DNA of 64,000 nt. Origin: an uncultured Saprospiraceae bacterium (GTDB lineage Bacteria > Bacteroidota > Bacteroidia > Chitinophagales > Saprospiraceae). Shown one piece after another: positions 8,444 through 16,657 of this stretch. Each line of letters starts with the position of its first letter. The first letter of the stretch is position 1. A program made the translations under genes and the position numbers. Under the pieces are notes generated by a model. It ran no database searches. It saw nothing but the letters and a program-made list of their open reading frames with translations, and was not told the origin of the DNA. The DNA lies in assembly GCA_937981555.1 (NCBI GenBank), contig CALJOK010000042.1, positions 61,440 through 125,439 of the forward strand. Direction: 5' to 3'.

Positions 8444-8971
8444 TTATTTCAAATTTTTCTTTTTCCCATTCTTCAATATTTCAAGCAGACTAACCATATT
8501 TAAGTCTAACCTATCAGAATCAATAATTATTGGACTACCATATTCTTCTTGATTTTTTCTTAAAACTTTTTGAATACGTTTTTTGGAAAATGACGAAATA
8601 TATTCTTCTTCATTTTCCAATTGAATTATTATTCGATTAATCTTCGATTTTTTTGAAATGTTAATATCTTTTATTTTTCCCCAAGGAACTATTTCTGACT
8701 TAAAGTTTTTAATTGAATTATTGAAAATTCCTTCAGAAGAAATTTCTAATCCATTTTGTTTTTTAAAATGATAATACAAAACATAAATAGCTCCGCCACC
8801 CCAAAATAAAATACTGATGATTCCAACGATATTTGCCAAATAATTACCTTGATACTTATCATCAAAAAACAACAAAAAGCCAGTTCCGAAAAGCGGAACT
8901 ATGCCAGCAAGTATCGTTAGCAATTCTGAGATACTTTTTTTTAGAGGAATTTTAATTAGAGATTTATCCAT
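8444..8971 (-). CDS. STM3941-like small membrane protein
   Basis: 175 residues: a charged N-terminus (MDKSLIKIPLKKS), two transmembrane helices at about 15-35 and 48-68, then a cytoplasmic beta-rich domain with GLEISSEGIFNNS, VPWGKIKDINI and a KKRIQKVLRKN helix. The layout matches the STM3941 family (two helices plus a PH-like domain), whose biochemical function is not established. It is transcribed opposite to its neighbours. Only six bases separate its stop from the reductase 3' remnant. Identification is by pattern only. Confidence 0.65.
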   Translation of the reverse strand: MDKSLIKIPLKKSISELLTILAGIVPLFGTGFLLFFDDKYQGNYLANIVGIISILFWGGGAIYVLYYHFKKQNGLEISSEGIFNNSIKNFKSEIVPWGKIKDINISKKSKINRIIIQLENEEEYISSFSKKRIQKVLRKNQEEYGSPIIIDSDRLDLNMVSLLEILKNGKKKNLK

Positions 8972-9013
8972 AAATTTTCAATTTTATTTTCAACTACCAA
9001 ATATACATAAATA

Positions 9014-9532
9014 ATGGAATCACTAAAACTCATTTCTCCAACCATCGAACTCGAATCTCAATTTCGAACCATGCTCCAAGATTGGCATTCCGCCAACGAG
9101 GCTCTTTCTCCCTGGTCCATCGGTCTCGACACTTCCGACTTTGAAAAATATGTCAACATCCTTTTAAATGCTTCCAAAGGAATTGGCTTGACTGATACAC
9201 AAGTTTCCCATTCCTCCTTTTGGTTGGTTGATGAAAATCAAAATATCTTGGCCACTTCCAATTTGAGGCATACTCTGAATGAAAAATTATGGGTCAGCGG
9301 TGGACATATCGGATATGGTGTAGCTCCTTCCGCAAGACGAAAAGGTTGTGCGACAAAAATTTTGGAACTCACTCTTCTGGAAGCTAAAAAGTTAGGAATC
9401 GAAAAAGCACTCATCACTTGCAATAAAAGCAATATCGGTTCAGCTAAGTCAATTTTAAAAAATCGTGGTGAATTTTGGAAAGAAGCACCGATGGAAAATC
9501 GAACTACACAGTATTATTGGATTTCTATTTAG
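9014..9532 (+). CDS. GNAT-family N-acetyltransferase
   Basis: 172 residues. The acetyl-CoA-binding motif A is clear: GHIGYGVAPSARRKGCATKI (about 97-116) with the Q/RxxGxG/A signature, followed by LITCNKSNIGSAKSILKNRG of motif B. These enzymes transfer acetyl from acetyl-CoA to an amine; this one resembles single-domain acyltransferases with no defined substrate. The stop codon is followed at once by a long hairpin element. Confidence 0.85.
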   Translation: MESLKLISPTIELESQFRTMLQDWHSANEALSPWSIGLDTSDFEKYVNILLNASKGIGLTDTQVSHSSFWLVDENQNILATSNLRHTLNEKLWVSGGHIGYGVAPSARRKGCATKILELTLLEAKKLGIEKALITCNKSNIGSAKSILKNRGEFWKEAPMENRTTQYYWISI

Positions 9533-9533
9533 G

Positions 9534-9646
9534 AGCCAGGTATAGCTGGACTCTCCAAGTCTAGAGTTAATAAAAACTAGAAAACTATATATAGTTTTAA
9601 AACTTAAATATTATATTGGACTTGGAATATCCAGCTATACCTAGCT
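9534..9646. repeat. Nested long inverted repeat, MITE-like
   Basis: AGGTATAGCTGGA (9538-9550) and CCAAGTC (9555-9561) are mirrored as GACTTGG (9619-9625) and TCCAGCTATACCT (9630-9642), with four-base unpaired patches; pairing extends outward by AGC/GCT. The loop holds a perfect 18-base palindrome, AAAACTATATATAGTTTT, at 9581-9598. At about 110 bases with no ORF it resembles a miniature inverted-repeat element or a structured RNA rather than a simple terminator, since no T-run follows the short stem. Confidence 0.65.
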
Positions 9647-9700
9647 TCTTTTTCTCTCAAAAAATGTTAATAAAAACGCTTTATTTTTTCTTAAAAATCT

Positions 9701-9731
9701 TTTGTATAACTAGCAAATTCCGTTATCTTTG
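9701..9731 (+). promoter_or_regulatory. Bacteroidota primary-sigma promoter
   Basis: TTTG at 9701-9704, a 19-base spacer, and TATCTTTG at 9724-9731 match the -33 TTTG / -7 TAnnTTTG consensus of Bacteroidota. It lies about 40 bases before the tRNA-Arg gene and probably drives tRNA-rpmB-rpmG-DUF4295. Confidence 0.8.
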
Positions 9732-9772
9732 CACTCCATTTGAAGAAAATGGGCAAAAACTTTGAAATTTTT

Positions 9773-9846
9773 GGCTTTGTAGCTCAACTGGATAGAGCAC
9801 TTGACTACGAATCAAGAGGTTGCAAGTTCGAATCTTGCCAAGGTCA
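9773..9846 (+). tRNA. tRNA-Arg (ACG)
   Basis: A 74-base cloverleaf: acceptor GGCTTTG/CAAGGTC with two G-U pairs, D-arm with AGCTCAACTGGATAGAGC, anticodon stem CTTGA/TCAAG enclosing CTACGAA (anticodon ACG), T-arm GCAAG-TTCGAAT-CTTGC, discriminator A at 9846. CCA is not encoded. It lies just upstream of rpmB, sharing its promoter. Confidence 0.97.
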
Positions 9847-9878
9847 CTATTAATTAATTTATATTTAATACAATCACA

Positions 9879-10130
9879 ATGTCTAGAGTTTGTCAATTAA
9901 CAGGAAAACGTCCGATTTCGGGAAATAATGTTTCTCACTCTAATCGTAGAACGAAGCGTCGATTTCTTCCGAATTTGATCACAAAACGTTTTTTCATTCC
10001 TGAAACAGGAGAATGGGTGACGTTGAAAGTAGCAACTAGTACACTACGTACGATCAATAAATTAGGTGTTTACGAATTCCTAAAAGATGCTCAGCGTAAA
10101 GGAATGAACGTTGGAACAAAATTAAAATAA
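9879..10130 (+). CDS. rpmB: 50S ribosomal protein L28
   Basis: 83 residues of the usual length for bacterial L28, opening [17 protein letters not shown] with the basic [12 protein letters not shown] stretch that contacts 23S rRNA. It begins 33 bases after the tRNA-Arg and is followed after 23 bases by rpmG, so the three are probably cotranscribed. Confidence 0.98.
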   Translation: MSRVCQLTGKRPISGNNVSHSNRRTKRRFLPNLITKRFFIPETGEWVTLKVATSTLRTINKLGVYEFLKDAQRKGMNVGTKLK

Positions 10131-10153
10131 TCACATTTTAAATATTTTATAAA

Positions 10154-10342
10154 ATGGCTAAGAAAAGCAAAGGTAACCGAACGCAAATTATTTTGGAATG
10201 TACTGAGCACAAAGCAACTGGTATGCCTGGTACTTCTCGGTACATTACTCAAAAGAATAAAAAGAATACTCCAGATAGATTGGAATTGAAAAAATACAAT
10301 CCAGTTTTGAAGAAGTACACTATTCATAAAGAAATTAAGTAA
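10154..10342 (+). CDS. rpmG: 50S ribosomal protein L33, zinc-free form
   Basis: 62 residues, starting [20 protein letters not shown]. It has a single cysteine instead of the two CxxC pairs of the zinc form, so this is the C-minus (zinc-independent) L33. It sits between rpmB and the DUF4295 gene, the conserved Bacteroidota order. Confidence 0.97.
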   Translation: MAKKSKGNRTQIILECTEHKATGMPGTSRYITQKNKKNTPDRLELKKYNPVLKKYTIHKEIK

Positions 10343-10419
10343 TTGACTTGAAGATTTTAATTTTTTGGTTTAATTTACAAACTCATTAAAATTAATTTCC
10401 TCACTAAAAAATATTAATC

Positions 10420-10593
10420 ATGGCTAAAGTATCCAAAAATGCAAGAGTAGGTCAACGTGCGGCTAACGCAGGTTCTGGTAGAGATTTCGTAAAAGTTGTA
10501 AAAAGCGTAAAAGACGAAGCGACTGGAAAATATACCTACAAGCAAGTGATGATTCACAAAGACAAAGTGAAAGATTTTTTCGCTAAAAAATAA
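10420..10593 (+). CDS. DUF4295 family small basic protein
   Basis: 57 residues (MAKVSKNARVGQRAANAGSG..., ending KDFFAKK), highly basic and with no recognised catalytic motif. The DUF4295 family is a Bacteroidota-specific small protein encoded between rpmG and ftsY, exactly as here. The position among ribosomal protein genes and its charge suggest a ribosome-associated role, which is inference only. A terminator follows within 31 bases. Confidence 0.93.
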   Translation: MAKVSKNARVGQRAANAGSGRDFVKVVKSVKDEATGKYTYKQVMIHKDKVKDFFAKK

Positions 10594-10623
10594 TTTGAAC
10601 TATTTTGGTTTAAAACAGTTCAT

Positions 10624-10664
10624 AAAAAGGCTTTTCTTCTATCTTTAGGGGAAAGCCTTTTTTG
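10624..10664 (+). terminator. Terminator of the rpmB-rpmG-DUF4295 unit
   Basis: AAAAAGGCTTTTC (10624-10636) pairs with GGAAAGCCTTTTT (from about 10650), with T-rich 3' side. Confidence 0.85.
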
Positions 10665-10792
10665 CGTTTTACTGTTTACTATTTGAAGTCCTATTTCCTA
10701 TTAAAATTAAAGTCCTTCTAACTTTTAAATTAAGAAAGGACTAAGTTCTAGAAAATAGTTACCATTATTCACTCCTAATCATTCATAAATAA

Positions 10793-11761
10793 ATGAGTTT
10801 CTTTAAAAAATTATTTGGTAAAAAAACTGAAGAGGAAAAGAAAGAGCAGTTAGATAAAAGTTTGGAAAAAACTAAATCCGGTTTCTTTGACAAAATCAAA
10901 AAAGCAGTTGCGGGAAAGACAACTATCGATGTTGAAGTACTTGATGAAGTGGAGCAAGTCCTCATTACTTCAGATGTAGGATTGGAAACGACAATAAAAA
11001 TTATTGACCGAATCGAAGCTCGAGTAGCTAAGGATAAATATGTCAATACAGATGATTTGAATGCAATCATGAGAGATGAAATCGTTCAATTATTGTCTGA
11101 AACTAATACTGAAGAACTCGAAGACTTCACTCCTCCTGCTGGTAAAAAACCTTATGTTTTAATGGTGGTAGGTGTAAATGGCGTTGGAAAAACGACGACC
11201 ATCGGTAAGTTGGCTCATGCTTATACTCAACGAGGACACAAAGTCGTGATTGGAGCTGGTGATACATTCCGAGCTGCTGCGGTAGATCAATTAAAAATTT
11301 GGAGTGATCGAGTGGGTTGTGATTTTTTTGCCAAAGGAATGAATACTGACCCTGCTGCTGTTGCTTATGAAACGGTTCAATATGCGATGAATAATGATTG
11401 CGATGTAGCCATTATTGATACAGCAGGTCGATTGCATACAAAACTAAATTTGATGCGCGAGTTGACAAAAATATATAATTCAGCTGGCAAAAAAATGGAA
11501 GGTGCACCACACGATGTGATGCTAGTCTTGGATGCTACGACTGGTCAAAATGCTATCGAGCAATGTAAACAATTTACTGCTGCGACAGATGTAAGTTGCT
11601 TGGCTTTGACAAAATTAGATGGAACGGCTAAAGGTGGAGTTGCGATTGGAATCTCTGATCAATTTCAAATTCCAATTAAATTTATCGGAATTGGTGAAGG
11701 CATTGATGACTTGGCTATTTTTAATAAGAAAAAATTTGTGGAAACATTTTTTGAAAAATAG
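10793..11761 (+). CDS. ftsY: Signal recognition particle receptor FtsY
   Basis: 322 residues with the SRP GTPase NG domain: N-domain helices to about 105, then G1 GVNGVGKTTT, the DTFRAAA motif, DTAGR (G3), TKLDGTAKGG (G4 region) and GIGEGIDDL near the end. It lacks a long acidic A-domain, starting MSFFKKLFGKKTEEEKK with an amphipathic basic segment that could bind the membrane. FtsY receives ribosome-SRP complexes at the SecYEG translocon. It is about 200 bases after the ribosomal protein cluster and has its own upstream gap and downstream terminator. Confidence 0.98.
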   Translation: MSFFKKLFGKKTEEEKKEQLDKSLEKTKSGFFDKIKKAVAGKTTIDVEVLDEVEQVLITSDVGLETTIKIIDRIEARVAKDKYVNTDDLNAIMRDEIVQLLSETNTEELEDFTPPAGKKPYVLMVVGVNGVGKTTTIGKLAHAYTQRGHKVVIGAGDTFRAAAVDQLKIWSDRVGCDFFAKGMNTDPAAVAYETVQYAMNNDCDVAIIDTAGRLHTKLNLMRELTKIYNSAGKKMEGAPHDVMLVLDATTGQNAIEQCKQFTAATDVSCLALTKLDGTAKGGVAIGISDQFQIPIKFIGIGEGIDDLAIFNKKKFVETFFEK

Positions 11762-11783
11762 AATCAGTCAAATTATTCTAATA

Positions 11784-11826
11784 AAAAAGAGGCTACTTCA
11801 AATTGATTTTGAAGTAGCCTCTTTTC
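11784..11826. terminator. Bidirectional terminator after ftsY
   Basis: AGAGGCTACTTCAA and TTGAAGTAGCCTCT form a perfect stem of at least 14 pairs with a short loop, between A-run and T-run. It serves ftsY and the convergent MFS gene. Confidence 0.9.
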
Positions 11827-11845
11827 CTTTATCAACAAAAATAAA

Positions 11846-13192
11846 TTAACTCGCTTCTTCCTGCCATTTTCCTTTTGTAAAATAAAGGATACCAAACAGT
11901 ATAATTAGTATGGCTGGAAAAACAGCTAGATTATCAAGTGTTGCCTGTCCAGCGGCAAGATCTGCAGCTTCTTCACTAAGTCCATTCGCAATTGCAGATG
12001 CTCTTTCTGTATCCAACCAACCTCCAATCACAGGTTGCCATAATGAAGTTGCAAACATCCCCACACCACCTAGAAATGATAATCCAAGTGCTCCAGTTTG
12101 TGGAGTATATTCAGCGGCGGCACCAATCATAGTTGGCCAAAAGTACATCACTCCAATTGCAAAAAGAATTGCTGCGAAATAAACCATGCCTCCAGTAGCC
12201 ACACTCATCAAACCGATACCTAATGTAGCCACTACAGCCGATCCAAATAGAACTCCTATTGGTTTAAATTTATGAATAAGTGGTCCTCCAAAGTATCTTC
12301 CTACAGCCATCAACCCTGTAATCATTGCTAGGATTAACATTGGATGTGCTCCTGAATTTCCTAATATTTTTTCTACCCATTGTTGAGTTCCTAATTCTGC
12401 AGTCGCTGTTAAGGTCATACATAATGCCAATACAGAATAGAGTAATCCAAAATATTGATAAATTAATCCACCTACTAATACTATCAAACCAAACTTCACA
12501 TAAGTACTAGCTTCTCCAGGAAACCATTGCTGTAAAGTTAAATCAGAAGCAGCAATAAGTACTAAACCCAATACGATGGTTAAATATATAGGTGGAAATA
12601 ATTTTTGAAAATCAATTGATCCTGATTCTGGTTCTTCTGGAAATTCCTGCCCAAATATCATCCAAGCATAAAGCAATGTAGGAATCAACATTATTGCAAT
12701 TTGTGGTTGCCATCCCAAATTCAGGTTAGTCATCAATGCGGAAGCTAATGCTCCAATAACGATACCTCCTGGAAACCAAACGTGAAACTTATTTAACATT
12801 GTGGTCTTATTACCATCAAACATATTTGCAATCATTGGATTACAAGCCGCTTCAACAGACCCATTGGCAAAACCTATAAAGAAGGTAGAAATTAAAAGTG
12901 TCCAAAATCCTCCAGCAAAGATGGTCATGATAAGTCCAAGAAGGTGAGTAATAAATGCAACCCACATAATCTTACGAGGTCCAACTGCATTATATAATGG
13001 TCCTCCAATCATAGTTGCAATTGGAAACCCTAAAAATGCCATCGCATTTATCCACCCTAATTCTGTATCTGTCAATTTAAAATCTACTCCAAGCTGCGAA
13101 AGAATACCTGCTCGAATTGCAAAGGTCATTGCGGTAACGGTAAGAGCTATACAACTTGCGTTAAATAGTCTACTCCTATTGATTGTTGACAT
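11846..13192 (-). CDS. MFS transporter
   Basis: 448 residues with about twelve hydrophobic helices. Loop 2-3 carries a GPLYNAVGPRKIMW motif resembling the MFS signature after helix 2; NPMIANMFDGNKTTMLNKFH in helices 4-5 and a central hydrophilic loop (QEFPEEPESGS) separate the two halves. The pattern recalls FucP-like sugar or nucleoside proton symporters, but the substrate cannot be told. It is a single gene convergent with ftsY. Upstream (13193-13394) lies only the hairpin that ends the RHH gene. Confidence 0.85.
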   Translation of the reverse strand: MSTINRSRLFNASCIALTVTAMTFAIRAGILSQLGVDFKLTDTELGWINAMAFLGFPIATMIGGPLYNAVGPRKIMWVAFITHLLGLIMTIFAGGFWTLLISTFFIGFANGSVEAACNPMIANMFDGNKTTMLNKFHVWFPGGIVIGALASALMTNLNLGWQPQIAIMLIPTLLYAWMIFGQEFPEEPESGSIDFQKLFPPIYLTIVLGLVLIAASDLTLQQWFPGEASTYVKFGLIVLVGGLIYQYFGLLYSVLALCMTLTATAELGTQQWVEKILGNSGAHPMLILAMITGLMAVGRYFGGPLIHKFKPIGVLFGSAVVATLGIGLMSVATGGMVYFAAILFAIGVMYFWPTMIGAAAEYTPQTGALGLSFLGGVGMFATSLWQPVIGGWLDTERASAIANGLSEEAADLAAGQATLDNLAVFPAILIILFGILYFTKGKWQEEAS

Positions 13193-13344
13193 AAAATGTT
13201 TTTTTTTCGTTTTGTAATGTTTTTCTAAAATACTAAAAACTTAAGGCATGCCACTCGTTTGAAGTAATAATCAATCAATATATGAAAAAAATAAAATGAT
13301 TCACTATACAACTTGTATTTTTTACACTAAGATTGATAAAACAA

Positions 13345-13379
13345 TGAAGCGATTGCAATTGAATTTTGCAATCGCTTCA
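13345..13379 (-). terminator. Hairpin downstream of the RHH gene
   Basis: TGAAGCGATTGCAA (13345-13358) is perfectly complementary to 13366-13379 with a seven-base loop, followed on the minus strand by TGTTTTATC. It probably ends the SPFH-RHH transcript. Confidence 0.7.
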
Positions 13380-13394
13380 GTATATTTGAATTAA

Positions 13395-13556
13395 TCATTC
13401 CTCCTTCTTCTTTTTCCATCTCCCCTCCTCTTTCAGCACTTTCGAAATCATCCATTCCAATTGACCATTCACACTACGAAATTCATCCGCAGCCCATTTC
13501 TCTACAAGCTTCATCGTTTCTTCATCTACTCTTAATACGAATTTCTTTTTTGGCAT
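13395..13556 (-). CDS. Arc-like ribbon-helix-helix DNA-binding protein
   Basis: A 53-residue protein starting MPKKKFVLRVDEETMKLVEK, with a single beta strand followed by two helices (EFRSVNGQLEWMISKVLKEE), the ribbon-helix-helix layout of Arc/MetJ. The Arc-like FRSVNGQLEW segment would lie at the turn between the helices. It has a Lys-rich C-terminal tail. It lies 121 bases downstream of the SPFH gene on the same strand. Such small RHH genes commonly accompany SPFH genes in Bacteroidota, which suggests functional coupling; the DNA target is unknown. Confidence 0.82.
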   Translation of the reverse strand: MPKKKFVLRVDEETMKLVEKWAADEFRSVNGQLEWMISKVLKEEGRWKKKKEE

Positions 13557-13677
13557 AACAATACTTTTACATTTTTAAAATACTAAATGGAATGATGGAC
13601 TTCTCCAACATTCCTTTTAGTTTTTTTTGCAAAAAATATCCATAACATGGTTAGAACCATATCACGGAAGTTCTGCT

Positions 13678-14550
13678 TTATGTATTTAAAGTTCCAGTAT
13701 TCAAAACTGGAGTCGCCTCCTGATCTGAACAAAGCACTACCATCAAATTACTTACCATTGCCGCTTTTTTCTCATCATCCAAATCAATTATTTTTTTCTC
13801 TGACAACAAATCCAATGCTTGTTCCACCATGCCGACAGCACCTTCTACTATTTTGAACCGAGCTGCAACTACCGCTTCCGCTTGTTGACGTTTCAACATA
13901 GCACTTGCGATTTCAGGAGCATACGCCAAGTAACCGATTCTTGCTTCCAAAACTTCCAAACCTGCCATTCCTAATCTGTTCGTTAATTCCTCTTCCATCG
14001 CATCATTGACTTCTTCCAATCCTGATCGCAAAGTCGTTTCTAATTGGTCATCATCAAAATTATCATAAGGATATCGACTTGCCAAAATCCGGACAGCAGC
14101 ATCACTCTGGATTCTTACAAAACTCTCATAATCGTCTACCTCGAAGGCAGCTTTATAAGTGTTACTTACTTTCCAAACCAAAATTGAACTAATCAAAATT
14201 GGGTTTCCCATTTTATCATTTACTTTCACTCGTTCTGTTTCGAAGTTACGTGCTCGAAGTGAAATTTTTGATTTGCTATAAAATGGGAGGGTCCAAAAGA
14301 ATCCATTTTCTTTTACTGTCCCAACATATTTTCCAAATAAAACTAATACTCGAGATCCATTTGGGTTAACCATAAAGAAACCTGGAATCAAAAAAAGAAT
14401 AAGGGGAATTAAGGCTACTACAATTGGTTTTTGAATTACAGCAAATCCATATACTGTACATCCTATTAAAGCAAACAATACTAACAACATGATATATCCT
14501 GAAATAGGCTTAGTTGTTTTTTCGAAATCTTGATTCATTTCCGTTTTCAT
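13678..14550 (-). CDS. SPFH/Band 7 domain membrane protein
   Basis: 290 residues. Two adjacent N-terminal hydrophobic helices (about 18-36 and 38-57) are followed by the SPFH domain (SKISLRARNFETERVKVNDK, ILVWKVSNTYKAAFEVDDYE) and a coiled-coil segment rich in Ala/Glu (LGMAGLEVLEARIGYLAYAP, MLKRQQAEAVVAARFKIVEGAVG). These proteins oligomerise into membrane microdomain scaffolds like flotillin and stomatin. Downstream on the same strand is the RHH gene. No NfeD-type partner gene is present. Confidence 0.9.
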   Translation of the reverse strand: MKTEMNQDFEKTTKPISGYIMLLVLFALIGCTVYGFAVIQKPIVVALIPLILFLIPGFFMVNPNGSRVLVLFGKYVGTVKENGFFWTLPFYSKSKISLRARNFETERVKVNDKMGNPILISSILVWKVSNTYKAAFEVDDYESFVRIQSDAAVRILASRYPYDNFDDDQLETTLRSGLEEVNDAMEEELTNRLGMAGLEVLEARIGYLAYAPEIASAMLKRQQAEAVVAARFKIVEGAVGMVEQALDLLSEKKIIDLDDEKKAAMVSNLMVVLCSDQEATPVLNTGTLNT

Positions 14551-14780
14551 AATCTGATTTATTTTGATATTAAAATGATATCATAAATATATCAAAATAA
14601 ATCTCACTTTTCAAATCGATTTCGATGAATGATTAGAATTTTCCGATAAAAAAAATTTGATTAGTTTGAAAATAAAAGGAAGCCCTCTTTTTTCATATAT
14701 TTGTTTTCTATTCTATTTTAAGAATGAAATCAAGTATAAACACCTATCAGGTTCTTATCAAAAACAAGTCCTAGACATTT

Positions 14781-16532
14781 ATGAAAATAGCAAATTTTAA
14801 AGTTGACACAAGCCTTACTTCTATTCTTGGAGAAAATTATAGATCAACGGAAGCAGCCATAAAAGAATTGGTCGATAATGCTTGGGATGCTGATTCCGCG
14901 CAGTTGAAAATAACGATGCCTGAACCTTTTGCCAAGGCAGAAATTATTATTGAGGACAATGGCTCAGGGATGACAGAGAAAGAAATTAGGAATGAATATT
15001 TATTTATTGCTAGAAGTAGAACTTCCCGAAAAGGAGAAAGCACTCCGCTTAAAAAGCGAAAGGTAAAAGGTAGAAAAGGAATTGGAAAATTTGCAGGACT
15101 GCTCGTTGCTGGAGAGATGCAACTTATTTCGAAGGCTAGAGGAAAAGAAACAACTGTTACGATTGTCAAAGATGAAATCTTAAAATGGAAAGATGATTTG
15201 GAGAAATTAGATTTAAAAATATCTACCAAAGATTGCTCAAAAGAAGATAACGGGACAACCATTATTTTGCGTCAATTAAATCAGAATTTGAATTTCCCAA
15301 ATCCTGTAAGATTGAGTCAAATCCTACTCACAGAATATGGTAGGGAAAACGGATTTGATATAATGATCAATGACAAATCATTAGATATTCAAGATCTAGT
15401 TGGATTCTCAGAAAATGGAACGGCTACTACAAAGCTAGCAGGTAAAGTCAATTATTCATTTACCATTTCTGAAGGAAAGAAGAAATTAAAACAATCTGGA
15501 ATTGCCATTAGAGTCAAAGGAAAAATAATTGGAAGACCTACTTATTTTGGTTTGGAAGAAGAGGAAGACATTCCTAAAATGTTGCTAAAGAAAATATACG
15601 CAGAAGTTGAAGTTGATGGATTGGCTGATGATATCACAGCTGATTGGGGCGCTATTTTTGAAAATTCTAAAAAGCTGGAAGAAGTCAAAAAATTGATAAA
15701 ACCTAAAATCAAAAAAGCACTTCAAGATACTTATAGTCAACAAATTCATTTGGCCAAAACTAAAATCGAAAATAAAATATCTAAAGACTTGCAACAGCTC
15801 CCAACTCACAAAAGAGAATTTGCAAAACGATCATTGGACAAAGTCCTCAAGTCATATTATAATGAATCTGACGAAAAAATAAATACCATTATTTCGGTTG
15901 TTTTGGATACTATTGAAAAAGATGAGTATCACGAAGTCTTATCAAACATCGAACATTCCTCTACTAAAAAAACTAAAGATTTTGCGAAAGCGCTTTCTCA
16001 ATTTGGAACAGTAGAATCATCTTTGGTGGGAGGACAAACTAAAAATAGAAGTACCTTTTTGGAATTTTTCGAACGATTAATTTCTAATGAGAAAACGACT
16101 GAGAAGGAAGTACATCAATCATTTGAAAATAACTTATGGTTGCTGAATGAGCCATTTTCGATGATGGCTTCCAATGCTACTTTGAGTAAAATTTCTAAAG
16201 ATTTTTTAGCTTCAAAATTTAAAAGTGATAAAAAAAATAAAGCACCTGCTTTGATTCTTTGTCAAGATTATAAAAATAACATCTTATTGATCGAGTTAAA
16301 ATCACCTAACCATACGATTGATAAGACGGAACAAACTCAAGCTGAAAAATATCGAAAAGTATTAAAAACTATGTTTCCTAATTCAGCCATTACAATTCTG
16401 ATTATTGGAAAAGATATGGCTCCAAAAATGAATGCTAGTTATGAAAATGGAACAGTCATTTTAAATAATTACAATGACTTAGTTTCTTCAGCAAAGCATA
16501 GATTGAGTTGGCTAGCAAAGCAATTTAATTAA
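14781..16532 (+). CDS. GHKL ATPase fused to a PD-(D/E)XK-like nuclease domain
   Basis: 583 residues. The N-terminal third is a GHKL (Hsp90/MutL/MORC-type) ATPase: N-box KELVDNAWDADS (about 28-39), G1 DNGSGM (59-64), G2 GRKGIGKFAG (97-106). A second ATPase-associated fold and charged helical region fill 200-420. The C-terminal 150 residues look like a DUF4263/Shedu-type restriction-endonuclease fold: QSFENNLWLL, then LLIELKSP with Glu505 and Lys507, and a downstream QTQAEKY helix. The Asp normally found in the preceding strand appears to be Ala490 (KAPALIL), so nuclease activity is uncertain. MORC-like ATPases linked to nucleases are known from restriction and antiphage systems. It is a single-gene unit with its own terminator. 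Confidence 0.8.
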   Translation: MKIANFKVDTSLTSILGENYRSTEAAIKELVDNAWDADSAQLKITMPEPFAKAEIIIEDNGSGMTEKEIRNEYLFIARSRTSRKGESTPLKKRKVKGRKGIGKFAGLLVAGEMQLISKARGKETTVTIVKDEILKWKDDLEKLDLKISTKDCSKEDNGTTIILRQLNQNLNFPNPVRLSQILLTEYGRENGFDIMINDKSLDIQDLVGFSENGTATTKLAGKVNYSFTISEGKKKLKQSGIAIRVKGKIIGRPTYFGLEEEEDIPKMLLKKIYAEVEVDGLADDITADWGAIFENSKKLEEVKKLIKPKIKKALQDTYSQQIHLAKTKIENKISKDLQQLPTHKREFAKRSLDKVLKSYYNESDEKINTIISVVLDTIEKDEYHEVLSNIEHSSTKKTKDFAKALSQFGTVESSLVGGQTKNRSTFLEFFERLISNEKTTEKEVHQSFENNLWLLNEPFSMMASNATLSKISKDFLASKFKSDKKNKAPALILCQDYKNNILLIELKSPNHTIDKTEQTQAEKYRKVLKTMFPNSAITILIIGKDMAPKMNASYENGTVILNNYNDLVSSAKHRLSWLAKQFN

Positions 16533-16558
16533 TTTTAAGAAATAGAAATTTATTAAAA

Positions 16559-16596
16559 AAGAGCTGTTAGTGTTTTTGTACTAACAGCTCTTTTTA
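16559..16596 (+). terminator. Terminator of the GHKL-nuclease gene
   Basis: GAGCTGTTAGT (16561-16571) pairs with ACTAACAGCTC (16580-16590), followed by T5. The same GCTGTTAGTG core recurs in the terminator at 52721. Confidence 0.9.
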
Positions 16597-16628
16597 TTTG
16601 TTCATGTAACTTCATGTTCCTAACTTTA
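16597..16628 (+). promoter_or_regulatory. Promoter of the PhoD-like gene
   Basis: TTTG (16597-16600), a 20-base spacer, and TAACTTTA (16621-16628) fit the Bacteroidota -33/-7 consensus, 30 bases before the ATG at 16658. Confidence 0.55.
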
Positions 16629-16657
16629 GCCATTTACAAAACATCAAACATCACAAA

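Noticed and set aside
14837..15262. Minus-strand 141-residue ORF inside the GHKL gene
   Set aside because: It lies wholly opposite the ATPase domain with all conserved motifs on the plus strand.
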